This document shows positions 22,835 to 32,299 of a DNA stretch of 64,000 bases, one piece after another (position 1 is the first letter of the stretch; each line of letters starts with the position of its first letter). Under the pieces are notes generated by a model. The model ran no database searches. It worked only from the letters and a program-made list of their open reading frames with translations, and was not told where the DNA came from. The position numbers and the translations under genes are program-made. The DNA comes from Dryomyza anilis. Its lineage: Eukaryota > Arthropoda > Insecta > Diptera > Dryomyzidae. Location: NCBI GenBank assembly GCA_951804985.1, contig OX638130.1:109256040-109320039 (forward strand), given 5' to 3'.

Positions 22835-25800
22835 TTGTAAATGGTCAAGTTTCGAAAATTCATTAAAAATATCCAGCGTATCGATCCAACTATGTCGATT
22901 ACATATTTAAAAAGCCCTAATCATTACCTATCCAACCTACTATAAGAAGTTCCAGCACGGGGACCATGGACGGAGTAGTGGCCACTTCATCATCATGACT
23001 TTTTCATCATATGAATATTTTTGTTCCTTGTAAATGGTCAAGTTTCAAAAATTCATAAAAAATATCCAGCGTATCGATCCAACTATGTCGATCACATATT
23101 TGAAAAGCCCTAATTATACCATGGACGGAGTAGTGGCCACCTAATCATCAAGACTTTTTCTTCATACGAATATTTTTGTTCCTTGTCAATGGTCAAGTTT
23201 CAAAAATTCATAAAAAATATCCAGCGTATCGATCCAACTATGTCGATCACATATTTGAGAAGCACTAATCATTACCTATCCAACCTACTATAAGAAGTTC
23301 CAGCACGGAGACCATGGACGGAGTCGTGGCCACTTCATCATCATGACTTTTTCTTCATATGAATATTTTTGTTCTTGTAAATGGTCAAGTTTCTAAAATT
23401 CATAAAAAATATCCAGCGTATCGATCCAACTATGTCGATCACATATTTGAAAAGCCCTAATCATTACCTATCCAACCTACTATAAGAAGTTCCAGCACGG
23501 GAACCATGGACAGAGTAGTGGCCATTTCATCATCATAACTTTTTCTTCATATGAATATTTTTGTTGCTTGTAAATGGCCAAGTTTCAAAAATTCATAAAA
23601 AAATATCCAGCGTATCGATCCATCTATGTCGATCACATATTTGAGAAGCACTAATCATTACCTATCCAACCTACTATAAGAAGTTCCAGCACGGAGACCA
23701 TGGACGGAGTCGTGGCCACTTCATCATCATGACTTTTTCATCATATGAATATTTTTGTTGCTTGTAAATGGTCAAGTTTCTAAAATTCATAAAAAATATC
23801 CAGCGTATCGCTCGAACTATATCGATCACATATTTGAAAAGCCCTAATCATTACCTATCCAACCTACTATAAGAAGTTCCAGCACGGGGACCATGGACGG
23901 AGTCGTGGCCACTTCATCATCATAACTTTTTCTTCATATGAATATTTTTGTTGCTTGTAAATGGCCAAGTTTCAAAAATTCATAAAAAAATATCCAGCGT
24001 ATCGATCCATCTATGTCGATCACATATTTGAGAAGCACTAATCATTACCTATCCAACCTACTATAAGAAGTTCCAGCACGGAGACCATGGACGGAGTCGT
24101 GGCCACTTCATCATCATGACTTTTTCATCATATGAATATTTTTGTTGCTTGTAAATGGTCAAGTTTCTAAAATTCATAAAAAATATCCAGCGTATCGCTC
24201 GAACTATATCGATCACATATTTGAAAAGCCCTAATCATTACCTATCCAACCTACTATAAGAAGTTCCAGCACGGGGACCATGGACGGAGTCGTGGCCACT
24301 TCATCGTCATGACTTTTTCTTCATATGAATATTTTTGTTGCTTGTAAATGGTCAAGTTTCTAAAATTCATAAAAAATATCCAGCGTATCGCACGAACTAT
24401 ACAGATCACATATTTGAGAAGCCCTAATCATTACCTATCCAACCTACTATAAGAAGTTCCAGCACGAAGACCATGGACGGAGTAGTGGCCACTTCATGAT
24501 CATGACTTTTTCTTCATATGAATATTTTTGTTCCTTGTAAATGGTCAAGTTTCAAAAATTCATAAAAAATATCCAGCGTATCGATCCAACTATGTCGATC
24601 ACATATTTGAAAAGCCCTAATCATTACCTATCCAACCTTCTATAAGAAGTTCCAGCACGGGGACCATAGACGGAGTCGTGGCCACTTCATCATCATGACT
24701 TTTTCTTCATATGAATATTTTTGTTGCTTGTAAATGGTCATGTTTCTAAAATTCATAAAAAATATCCAGCGTATCGCTCGAACTATATGGATCACATATT
24801 TGAGAAGCCCTAATCATTACCTCTCGAATCTACTATAAGAAGTTCCAGCACGGGGACCATGGACGGAGTAGTGGCCACTTCATGATCATGACTTTTTCTT
24901 CATATGAATATTTTTGTTCCTTGTAAATGGTCAAGTTTCAAAAATTCATTAAAAATATCCAGCGTATCGATCCAACTATGTCGATTACATATTTAAAAAG
25001 CCCTAATCATTACCTATCCAAACTACTATAAGAAGTTCCAGCACGGGGACCATGGACGGAGTAGTGGCCACTTCATGATCATGACTTTTTCTTCATATGA
25101 ATATTTTTGTTCCTTGTAAATGGTCAAGTTTCAAAAATTCATAAAAAATATCCAGCGTATCGATCCAACTATGTCGATCACATATTTGAAAAGCCCTAAT
25201 CATTACCTATCCAACCTATTATAAAAAGTTCCAGCACGGGGACCATGGACGGAGTAGTGGCCACTTCATCATCATGACTTTTTCTTCATATGAATATTTT
25301 TGTTGCTTGTAAATGGTCAGGTTTCTAAAATTCATAAAAAATATCCAGCGTATCGCTCGAACTATATGGATCACATATTTGAGAAGCCCTAATCATTACC
25401 TATCCAACCTTCTATAAGAAGTTCCAGCACGGGGACCATGGACGGAGTCGTGGCTACTTCATCATCATGACTTTTTCTTCATATGAATATTTTTGTTCCT
25501 TGTAAATGGTCAAGTTTCAAAAATTCATAAAAAATATCCAGCGTATCGATCCAACTATGTCGATCACATATTTGAAAAGCCCTAATCATTACCTATCCAA
25601 CCTACTATAAGAAGTTCCAGCACGGGGACCATGGACGGAGTCGTGGCCACTTCATCATCATGACTTTTTCTTCATATGAATATTTTTGTTGCTTGTAAAT
25701 GGTCAAGTTTCTAAAATTCATAAAAAATATCCAGCGTATGGCTCGAACTATATGAATCACATATTTGAGAAGCCCTAATCATTACCTATCGAACCTACTA

Positions 25801-26200
25801 TAAGAAGTTCCAGCACGGGGACCATGGACGAAGTAGTGGCCACTTCATGATCATGACTTTTTCTTCATATGAATATTTTTGTTCCTTGTAAATGGTCAAG
25901 TTTCAAAAATTCATTAAAAATATCCAGCGTATCGATCCAACTATGTCGATCACATATTTGAGAAGCCCTAGTCATTACCTATCCAACCTACTATAAGAAG
26001 TTCCAGCACGGGGACCATGGACGGAGTAGTGGCCACTTTATCATCACCACTTTTTCTGAATATATGACCAAGTTTAAAAATGTATATAAAATGTCTAATG
26101 GGTCGATCCATATACATAGGTTACATATTTGGAAAGCCCTATTCATTAGCTATCCAATGTATTAAATTCCGTTCCAGCATGAAGATCCTGGACGGATTTG
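22835..26200 (-). repeat. Right-arm tandem array of foldback 1 (about 18 units)
   Basis: The left-arm unit appears here in reverse complement, with GGACGGAG-type anchors about every 193 bp from 22,969 to 26,191. It has nearly twice as many units as the left arm. A dimeric higher-order repeat is evident: the variant CGATCCATCTATG occurs at 23,616 and 24,003, 387 bp apart, and its neighbours (the TCGCTCGAACTATAT variant) repeat at the same offset. This indicates recent unequal exchange or slippage within the arm. Confidence 0.9.
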
Positions 26201-26341
26201 GAGTCATTTATTTGTACCAATCGGAAGATTTCATCCGCTAACATAGCGGCTGTTAACGCTCTGTTAATGCTCTGTAAAAAAAATTGGTTTGTGTCTTTGC
26301 TAAAAAAAATACGTATTTAACTTCACATACTTAGCACATGA

Positions 26342-26588
26342 TATTAAGTGATTTTTGTGCTATATAAGTTATATGTACAACAATGAGCGGAAAATAGCTT
26401 AAAAGTTAAACGATCACACCCATTTTCAATACCAGACAACGTAGGTAAACAAGAAAACTAATTTCTTAGTTTCATTGGTACAGCTTTTTTGGTTTTCTAG
26501 TAATTGTGATTTCAACAGACGGAAAGACACATTTACTCTGCATTTTAAACAGTGATATAGACGAACGAATAAAGGTACATAACATATT
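26342..26588. other. Short spacer, possibly the left part of a dispersed repeat
   Basis: The phrase TTTCAACAGACGGAAAGACA at about 26,510 resembles the start of the GACA-rich block at 54,208. With the similarity seen at 27,050-27,145, this suggests an old fly repeat interrupted by the TIR element between them. Confidence 0.35.
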
Positions 26589-27049
26589 CAGCCCAATTCT
26601 AAATAAATACTCCCATAAATATTTGGGAGAATTTATTTGGGAATAAAAAACTTTGTATGTAGCCGTGGTAGCTCAGTGGTTAGTGCGTTGGACTGCGAGC
26701 CGAAAGGTCCCCGGTTCAAGCCTGGACTGGGGCTAACAACATCTTTTCATAGAAACATTTTTCTATACCGCGCTACCTCTCGTCAGTAAATGGCAAACCT
26801 ACGAGAGTAAAACCATTGCCTATGAAAAGCTCTCACCCGCCGTTCGGATTCGGCAATAAACTGTAGGTCCCACCACTTTGAGTACAAATATAACACGCAC
26901 AGCTCAAAATGGTGAGAGCTCGGCCGAAGTTCTACACAGAACTGTAGCGCCAAACTATTATTATTATTATGTAAATTCAATACAAAGCTTTTTTTCTCCC
27001 AACAATTTCTCCCAAATATTTATGGGAGTATTTATTTAGAATTGGGCTG
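26589..27049. mobile_element. TIR element carrying a nested SINE
   Basis: The ends are inverted repeats: CAGCCCAATTCTAAATAAAT at 26,589 and its reverse complement ending at 27,049. They are identical for about 43 bp and recognisably similar to about 70 bp. A possible 3-bp duplication, ATT, flanks the element. Without the SINE only about 145 bp of almost pure inverted repeat would remain, so this is a small MITE into which a SINE inserted. No transposase is present. The superfamily is uncertain. Confidence 0.8.
26659..26973 (+). mobile_element. tRNA-derived SINE, copy 2
   Basis: The head reads GTGGTAGCTCAGTGG (A box TAGCTCAGTGG) and CCCCGGTTCAAGCC (B box GGTTCAAGCC), followed by a tRNA-unrelated body and an (ATT)n tail at 26,957-26,970. 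The hexamer TATGTA at both edges (26,656-26,661 and 26,968-26,973) may be a short target-site duplication. Compared with copy 1 it has about 20 extra bases near 26,800-26,825. The tRNA fold is degenerate (the acceptor pairs only partly), so it is a SINE head and not a tRNA gene. The minus-strand open frame over it is spurious. Confidence 0.82.
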
Positions 27050-27145
27050 ATTATGTCAACTCAGGAGGTGACGCTGACCAAAAATATATTTACATGTGTA
27101 GCTGCTTTTTTTTATACCGGCTGTGTCTTCTTCTGTGTGTTAAAC
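27050..27145 (+). repeat. Fragment of the GACA-type fly dispersed repeat
   Basis: The order of phrases TCAACTCAGGAGGT, ACGCTGACCAAAAATATAT, ATACCGGCTGTG and TTCTTCTGTGTGTTA parallels TCGACTCAGGAGGTCATGCT...ATACCGGAGATGCTTTCTTCTGGGTGTTAC at 54,302-54,380. It is a diverged fragment of the same dispersed repeat, with the TIR element inserted immediately upstream. Confidence 0.65.
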
Positions 27146-27339
27146 ATGGATTTAAAATGGTTGATTAAATATACTCTTTGATTTTAATTGTTGTGCATAA
27201 TATATTTTTTTTTTATTTATTAATATTGAGTTTTATTGTGGTCTATGAAACAAACAAAAATATAAATTTTTCATTAAAACAATTCAAATGCAATACACAA
27301 CTTTTCATTTAGTATACAATATCAATTAAAATTGACAAC

Positions 27340-28335
27340 TTTCAATATGAAATTCAGAATATTTTCAGTTGATATTTTCAGAATTACAAATAGAAAATTA
27401 TAAATATCAACTGAAAATCAAATTGAATTATAATTGACATATTTTTCAATTTGAAATGGAATTTATGAATTGGCATGTTTTGTATATCAAATGTAATTTC
27501 TGAATTACAGTTGGCATATTTTAGAATTCAAATGGAATTTTTGAATATTTTGAATTTCAGATGGAATTTCTGAATCATAATTGACATGTTTTAATTTTTA
27601 AATGCACTGTGTGAATTATAAAGAAATAGAATAACCATTGACATGTTTTTATTTCAAAATTGAATTTCTGAATTACAGTTGATGCATTTTGAATATAAAT
27701 TGAGTATTTCTAAATAATATTTGGAAATTTTGAATAATAGTAGACATATTTTGAATTTCAGATAGAATTTCTAACTTTAATTGATATGTTTTCAATTCGA
27801 ATAGAATTTCTGAATTACAATTGGTTTATTTTGAATTTCAAATGGAATTTCTGAATTCTAATGGAAATATTTTGAATTACATATGGAATTTCTGAAAATT
27901 AATTTATATATTTTGAATTTCAAATAGAATTTGTTAATTACAATTGACATATTTTGAATTTCAAATGGAATTTCTAAATTATAATGGAGATATTTTGAAT
28001 TACAGATGGAATTTCTGAATAACAATTGATATGTTTTGAAATTCAAGTAGAATATCTGAATTACAAATGGCATATTTTGAATTCAAATGGAATTTTTGAT
28101 TTATGATGGACATATTTTGAATTTCAAAAAGAAATTTAAAATTCAATTTGTAAATTAGAATTAATGCGATTTGAATTTCAAATAGAATTTCTTAATTACA
28201 ATTGACATGTTTTGGATTTCAAATGATTTTTCTTAATGACAATTGACATGTTTTAAATTTAAATTTCTGAATTATAATTGACATGTTTTGAATTTCAAAA
28301 AGAATTTTTGAATTATAGTTGATGTATTTATAAGA
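27340..28335 (+). repeat. 41-bp minisatellite, degenerate
   Basis: A unit beginning TGACATATTTTGAATTTCAA and ending GGAATTTCTGAATTACAAT repeats about every 41 bp. The most regular copies are near 27,824, 27,866, 27,905, 27,946, 27,987, 28,028 and 28,069, with decayed or shortened copies on both sides. The minus-strand frame at 27,858-28,073 is its translation. No function is evident. Confidence 0.85.
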
Positions 28336-28497
28336 CTAGCTGGACCCGTGCACGACTCGTGCAAAAATTTTGTGAATGCAAGAATATGGAGCTTTTTTTA
28401 TTATTTATATCAGGGACCCGTGCTTCGCTGTGGACATTTTTAATTGTTTTACAAAAATAATTCCCCGGCGAAATAATTTTTCTCAAAGACAATTCTT

Positions 28498-28652
28498 TCT
28501 CAGACTGTGTTTTCCCGTAGAATTATTTCCCGTAGAATATTTCGCCGTAGAATTCTTCCCAGTAAAAATCTTCCCCGTAAAATTGTTCCCCATAGAACGC
28601 TTTCCCGGTAGAATTCTTTCCCATAGAATTCTTCCCCCTAAAGTTTAGGCAG
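28498..28652 (+). repeat. Minisatellite of the TTCCCGTAGAATT type
   Basis: About ten consecutive units of 13-17 bp resemble TTCCCGTAGAATTCT, with variants such as TTCGCCGTAGAA and TCCCCGTAAAATTG. It directly precedes, and its last units blend into, the GTGGTGAGTTTTAGT array. Confidence 0.8.
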
Positions 28653-29072
28653 TAGAAGTTTTAGTGTGGTGAGTTTAAGTGTGGTGAATTTTAGTGGTGA
28701 GTTTTAATGTGGTGAGTTTAAGTGTGGTGAATTTTAGTGTGGTGAATTTTAGTGTGGTGAGTTTCGGTGCAGTGGATTTAGGTGTGGTGAACTTTAGTGT
28801 GGTGAATTTTATTGTGGTGACTTTTAGTGTGGTGAAATTTATTGTGGTGAGTTTTAGTGTGGTGAGTTTTAGTATGGTTTATTTTAGTGTAATGAATTTT
28901 ATTGTGGTGAGTTTTTGTGTGGTGAGTTTTAGTGTGGTGAGTTTTTGTGTGGTGAGTTTTAGTGTGGAGAGTTTTAGTGTGGAGAGTTTTAGTGTGGTGA
29001 GTTTTAGTGTGGTGAGTTTTAGTGTGGTGAATTTTGGGGTGGTGAATTTTAGTGTGGTGAGTTTAAAGAATT
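28653..29072 (+). repeat. 15-bp minisatellite GTGGTGAGTTTTAGT
   Basis: About 28 units of 15 bp run almost without interruption, with point variants at a few positions (GTGGTGAATTTTAGT, GTGGAGAGTTTTAGT). Because 15 is divisible by three the array stays open in one frame as (VVSFS)n over about 137 codons. This is a consequence of the repeat length and is not evidence for a protein. Confidence 0.92.
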
Positions 29073-29640
29073 TCGAGTGGTTGTTACCCCGTTGTGAAAT
29101 ATCTTGATATCACTATAATAACTGTTGACATACATCATCTTGAAAATATACCTTATATAGGGGGTGACACGGCCAGTTGTCCACATTCGGCGAGACCGTT
29201 TAGAATGGTTAAATATAATGCTGACCAAAATTTCATTAAATTTGCCATCCCAATTGCTGATATAACGTGTTTTTAATTTTTGGGTTATATGGGAGGTGCC
29301 ATGCCCAGTCCACCAATCTCACCGATATTTAGTATATACTCTGTCCAGACTCAACATACATATTGTGTCAAAATTTGAGTTTGTAGCTGATGTAAGTGCC
29401 AAGTTATATCGTTTTGAAAGTTTAGGCTGTATCGGAGGTGCCACACCCCTTTGTCCAATCCCGCCCATATATAGCCTATCATTCCTTCCAGACTCTACAG
29501 CATCTGTGGGACAAATTTCAAGAAAATCGGATCAGCCTTTTAGACGGAGAAGTGGAACAAACAAAAAGACAAACCAACGATAAAATTAAATATTTCTGAA
29601 GAACACCTGGAAATGCGGTCGTCGCGTATAATAGTTTAGA

Positions 29641-31019
29641 AGTTATGAAAATATATGAATGGCTTTAAGAAAAGTCTTCATTTAAAAATAATTTGTAGTA
29701 TATTATAAAAATTTTCAATAAGTTACATTTTCTTAAATTTCATCAGATATGAACGTATTTCTATAATCTTTTGTTTCGTGCCTAAAAGAAAAAATATTAT
29801 TTAATTTATTAATTTTTTTATTTGAAATTTGAAGAGCATTTTTTGAGGAATTTTGTATAGAAAATAATTTAGTTGAGAGCAGTAGAAAGTACAATGTATT
29901 GGCTTTTGTAAAGCATTATGAATTTTAAATTATAAATGTTTCAATTACTTATAAATCACTTGGTTTGTCGACATTTAAATAAATGTTACTCATACGCACC
30001 GTTGCACTAAACCTTAAATATACAAAGTGCTTCTTTAATATGTGAGCAGTATTTAAGAGTATTATGTTTGATATATCGTGTTATGTTTTAAGCCACTTCA
30101 TGCAAAAATATCCACTGGTATAATATTGACTGACATAATACCAGAACTGCAGCCTGCTGTTTTCAACCAGAGGCTTCAACGGCAGCAGCAGCCGGAGTAA
30201 AATAGCCTCATGTGGTGCACCGCAAAAAGCTACCGATAACAATGATGATGGTAAATGTTGCTGATGCTGAAGAAGATGATGAAGATAATATTAATGATGA
30301 TGTTGTTGTTGTTGTTGGTTATGTTAGTGATGATGATGATGTTAAAACTGACTACGTTGACAATGTTGCGGCAAGTTTATTAATAAAAGAGCAAACCAAA
30401 GTGATAGACGCAGTGAGAAACTGACTGACTGATGGACGGATGCATGAACTGAATCACTGGCTGCCATTTTTACGTATGTATTATGTGTTTGTGGTGGTGC
30501 TGGTGGTAGGTGTCATTGTGTGTGAGTTGAAAAACTACAGCAGTTGACAATGTTGACTACTATCTAGTGGAACGGAAATAAACAAGGAATAATAAATATA
30601 TCTACTACCTATATATAAAAAAAATAAAATAGAAGAAAATAGAATATGTTGCGGTTGTTGTAAGTTGGATGGATGCCTTTTAGCAATTTTATGAGCGAGT
30701 GAACTATCGATTGGCAACTGTTGCTGCTGGCACTGCTGTGGCGGATATGAAACTTTCTATAGAACGGAAATAAAAGCGCTAAATTGTGTGAAGCTGCTAA
30801 TAGTAAAGTGAAAATAAAACAAAGAGTTCAGCGGAAAGTTAAATGTTGGTGAAGTTAATGGGATGGTAATAAAGATGAAGTAGTAAAATGTGGTCATGTA
30901 GGAGGAGGTGATCATGTAAATTAGGTAAGGGTGGCAAAAATGTGAAAGTGAGAAAGGAGTTAAAGAATCCAAAGCGAACAAAGAATGCAGAGAAATAAAT
31001 ATAGAAGGGGAAATGAGAT
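29641..31019. other. Unannotated DNA with GAT/GTT trinucleotide runs
   Basis: The phrase AATGTTACTCATACGCACCGT at about 29,982 belongs to the degenerate long repeat seen at 32.3-33.7 kb. At 30,240-30,360 GATGAT and GTTGTT runs give an acidic open frame (30,212-30,424 from a GTG; first ATG near 30,241). A GTGAGA follows near 30,413, but the composition is that of trinucleotide repeat, so no exon is called. Confidence 0.35.
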
Positions 31020-31345
31020 CCAAAGAAAGTACCTTATTTATCTCGTTTACCTCCCTTACCTCGATTACCTTCTTTATATCCTTTACCTTATTTACTTCCT
31101 TTACCTCCATTACCTAAGGAGGTAACTTACCATTTTTTACCGCTTTTACCTCCTTTACTACTTCACATCCTTCAATCCTTTGCCTTATTTACCTCATTTA
31201 CCTTCTTTACTTATGCTATCCTTTTTCTATCTTTTTTCTATCTTTTATATACCTATTTAATCCTTTTTCTATACCTACTTTACTTCTTCTGTACCGCATT
31301 TACTTCCTTTACCTTTATTACCAGCTTTACCTCCTTTACTTCCTT
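31020..31345 (+). repeat. Pyrimidine-rich TTTACCTCC-type minisatellite
   Basis: TTTACCTCC, TTTACCTTA and TTTACTTCC variants recur every 9-11 bp on the plus strand for about 320 bp. The tract lies about 100 bp upstream of the candidate exon. It is a low-complexity repeat and may or may not affect splicing. Confidence 0.75.
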
Positions 31346-31445
31346 TGGCCAGCAGTTAATGAGGTAAAGGTGAAAAATTGAGCAAATTTAATAAAGAGTT
31401 CCTAAAAATATTGCACAGTGCTGAAAGTAAAGTTTTTTTTTGCAG

Positions 31446-31776
31446 TGATTTTAGTTGTTTTCCTTCTAATATCAATATTTCTCTTGGCTTTGTTTGCGGA
31501 AATTAAAAATGTATGCAAAACAATTCAGAGCAATTCAATCTGCAAGCCAACAGCTGTTACTGTTCCTGTTCTTTCTACTGCTGCTGCTACTCCTTCAGTG
31601 AAGCGTGAGGATTTTAAAGGATGTGCAACAATTTGTGTGCAACAATTTTTATGGGGCACACGTGCCGCCTGTTTGGATCTCTGGCACACTCTGTCTGTCT
31701 ATTTCTCGCCATGTAGAATGTGGTTGCGTGCTGTGGTTGCCATCACCAATATTTTCACTTGTGTGTTTGACAGTTT
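31446..31776 (+). CDS. Candidate internal coding exon, membrane-associated protein of unknown family
   Basis: This is the only splice-bounded, protein-like open stretch I found. It is preceded by a poly-T/TGCAG acceptor (31,431-31,445) and followed by a GTGAGT donor at 31,777-31,782, which lies across the TGA (31,778-31,780) that would otherwise end the frame. The exon is 331 bp (about 110 codons). The product begins with a hydrophobic helix (ILVVFLLISIFLLALFA), consistent with one membrane segment. A linker rich in T, V and A follows (about residues 40-55), then a half with cysteines in GCATIC, AACLDLW, SPC and FTC and a second moderately hydrophobic stretch (RAVVAITNIFTCVF). Base composition is richer in G and C than the surroundings and third positions look coding. 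I do not recognise the family. There is no in-frame ATG near the start (the frame upstream opens at a GTG), which fits an internal exon. Partner exons were not found in the window. Confidence 0.45.
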
Positions 31777-31782
31777 GTGAGT

Positions 31783-32299
31783 ACTAACAATATGTGCTGC
31801 TGGCATTATACATATAACTCGTTTTTATTTTTATTTGGAGCACATTTTTGTGCACGTATTTTGTAAAAAATGGAAAATTGTAAAACGCTACAAGGTAGCT
31901 TTTAGAAAAATATACATAATATTTAAATAATATTTTGATTGGCATGTGTTTTTTGAAAAACGCTTAATTTGTGCTGTTTTTTTTTCATTGAAACTTTACG
32001 ATATATTTTACATTTATATTTTTTTCATTATGTTTAATGTTTTAGCTTTATTATGACTTTATGAAAAAAATTATTAAACTTGGAATTAATCAAAAATATT
32101 AAATATTTTATGGCACCAATAAATGCATATCACTCATACGCTCTGTGGTAATGAAAATGAGTTATTTTGTGAATTTTGTTAAAATTTGTAAATAATTAAA
32201 ATAGAATATTAAATAATGTATTAAAAGAAAGTGTGATTTTGAAATATGAACAATATGTGTATTAACAAAAAATATCACTTAGTTATTTAAATTTTTTTT
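31783..32299. other. AT-rich DNA downstream of the candidate exon
   Basis: Composition drops abruptly to AT-rich after the donor, as expected of intron. A weak copy of the ACTCATACGC motif occurs near 32,140. No other feature is seen. Confidence 0.35.

Larger units (their letters stand above)
19830..26332. mobile_element. Foldback element 1 (6.5 kb), long inverted repeats
   Basis: The element starts AAGTATGTGAAG and ends CTTCACATACTT. It is flanked by a perfect 9-bp duplication, AGCACATGA, at 19,821-19,829 and 26,333-26,341. The outer 130 bp or so of each end are unique inverted termini containing AACAGAGCATTAACAGAG; inside these are long inverted arrays of a unit of about 193 bp and a non-repeated centre of about 1.0 kb. 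No open reading frame for a transposase is visible, so it is non-autonomous. The structure and the 9-bp duplication fit the Foldback/NOF (MULE-type) group known from Drosophila; P-type Galileo elements, which make 7-bp duplications, fit less well. It shares termini and unit type with the element at 36,134-43,046. Confidence 0.9.
28336..29640 (+). mobile_element. Arthropod 'CTAGCTG-CCCG' type dispersed repeat, expanded by minisatellites
   Basis: The opening CTAGCTGGACCCGTGC and a second GGGACCCGTGCTTCGCTGTG at 28,412 match the head motif of a very common arthropod dispersed repeat. The tail matches its usual ending: three successive diverged 'GGAGGTGCCA(T/C)(G/A)CCC' segments (about 29,161, 29,291, 29,430), then AAATTTCAAGAAAATCGGAT and GGAACAAACAAAAAGACAAA. 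I know this pattern as widespread; its class (non-LTR-derived or other) is not settled by this sequence. The middle has been replaced or expanded by two minisatellites. Apparent open frames inside are not genes. Confidence 0.6.

Noticed and set aside
19960..26200. CRISPR array
   Set aside because: Repeats are 193 bp, contiguous and inverted between arms within a transposable element in eukaryotic-type DNA, with no unique spacers and no cas genes.
26660..26735. A functional tRNA gene
   Set aside because: A and B boxes are present, but the acceptor and anticodon stems do not pair properly and the sequence continues into a SINE body with a tail; a second copy has the same structure.
28694..29107. 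137-codon open frame with VVSFS repeats
   Set aside because: A 15-bp minisatellite keeps the frame open automatically; there are no start, splice or domain features.
29296..29583. 95-codon open frame
   Set aside because: It lies wholly within the tail of the CTAGCTG-CCCG type dispersed repeat.
30212..30424. Acidic 70-codon open frame as an exon
   Set aside because: It is largely the translation of GAT and GTT trinucleotide runs, and the acceptor side is not convincing.
31605..31787. 60-codon frame overlapping the candidate exon
   Set aside because: It is an alternative frame of the same stretch; it lacks the acceptor alignment and protein-like composition of the other frame.
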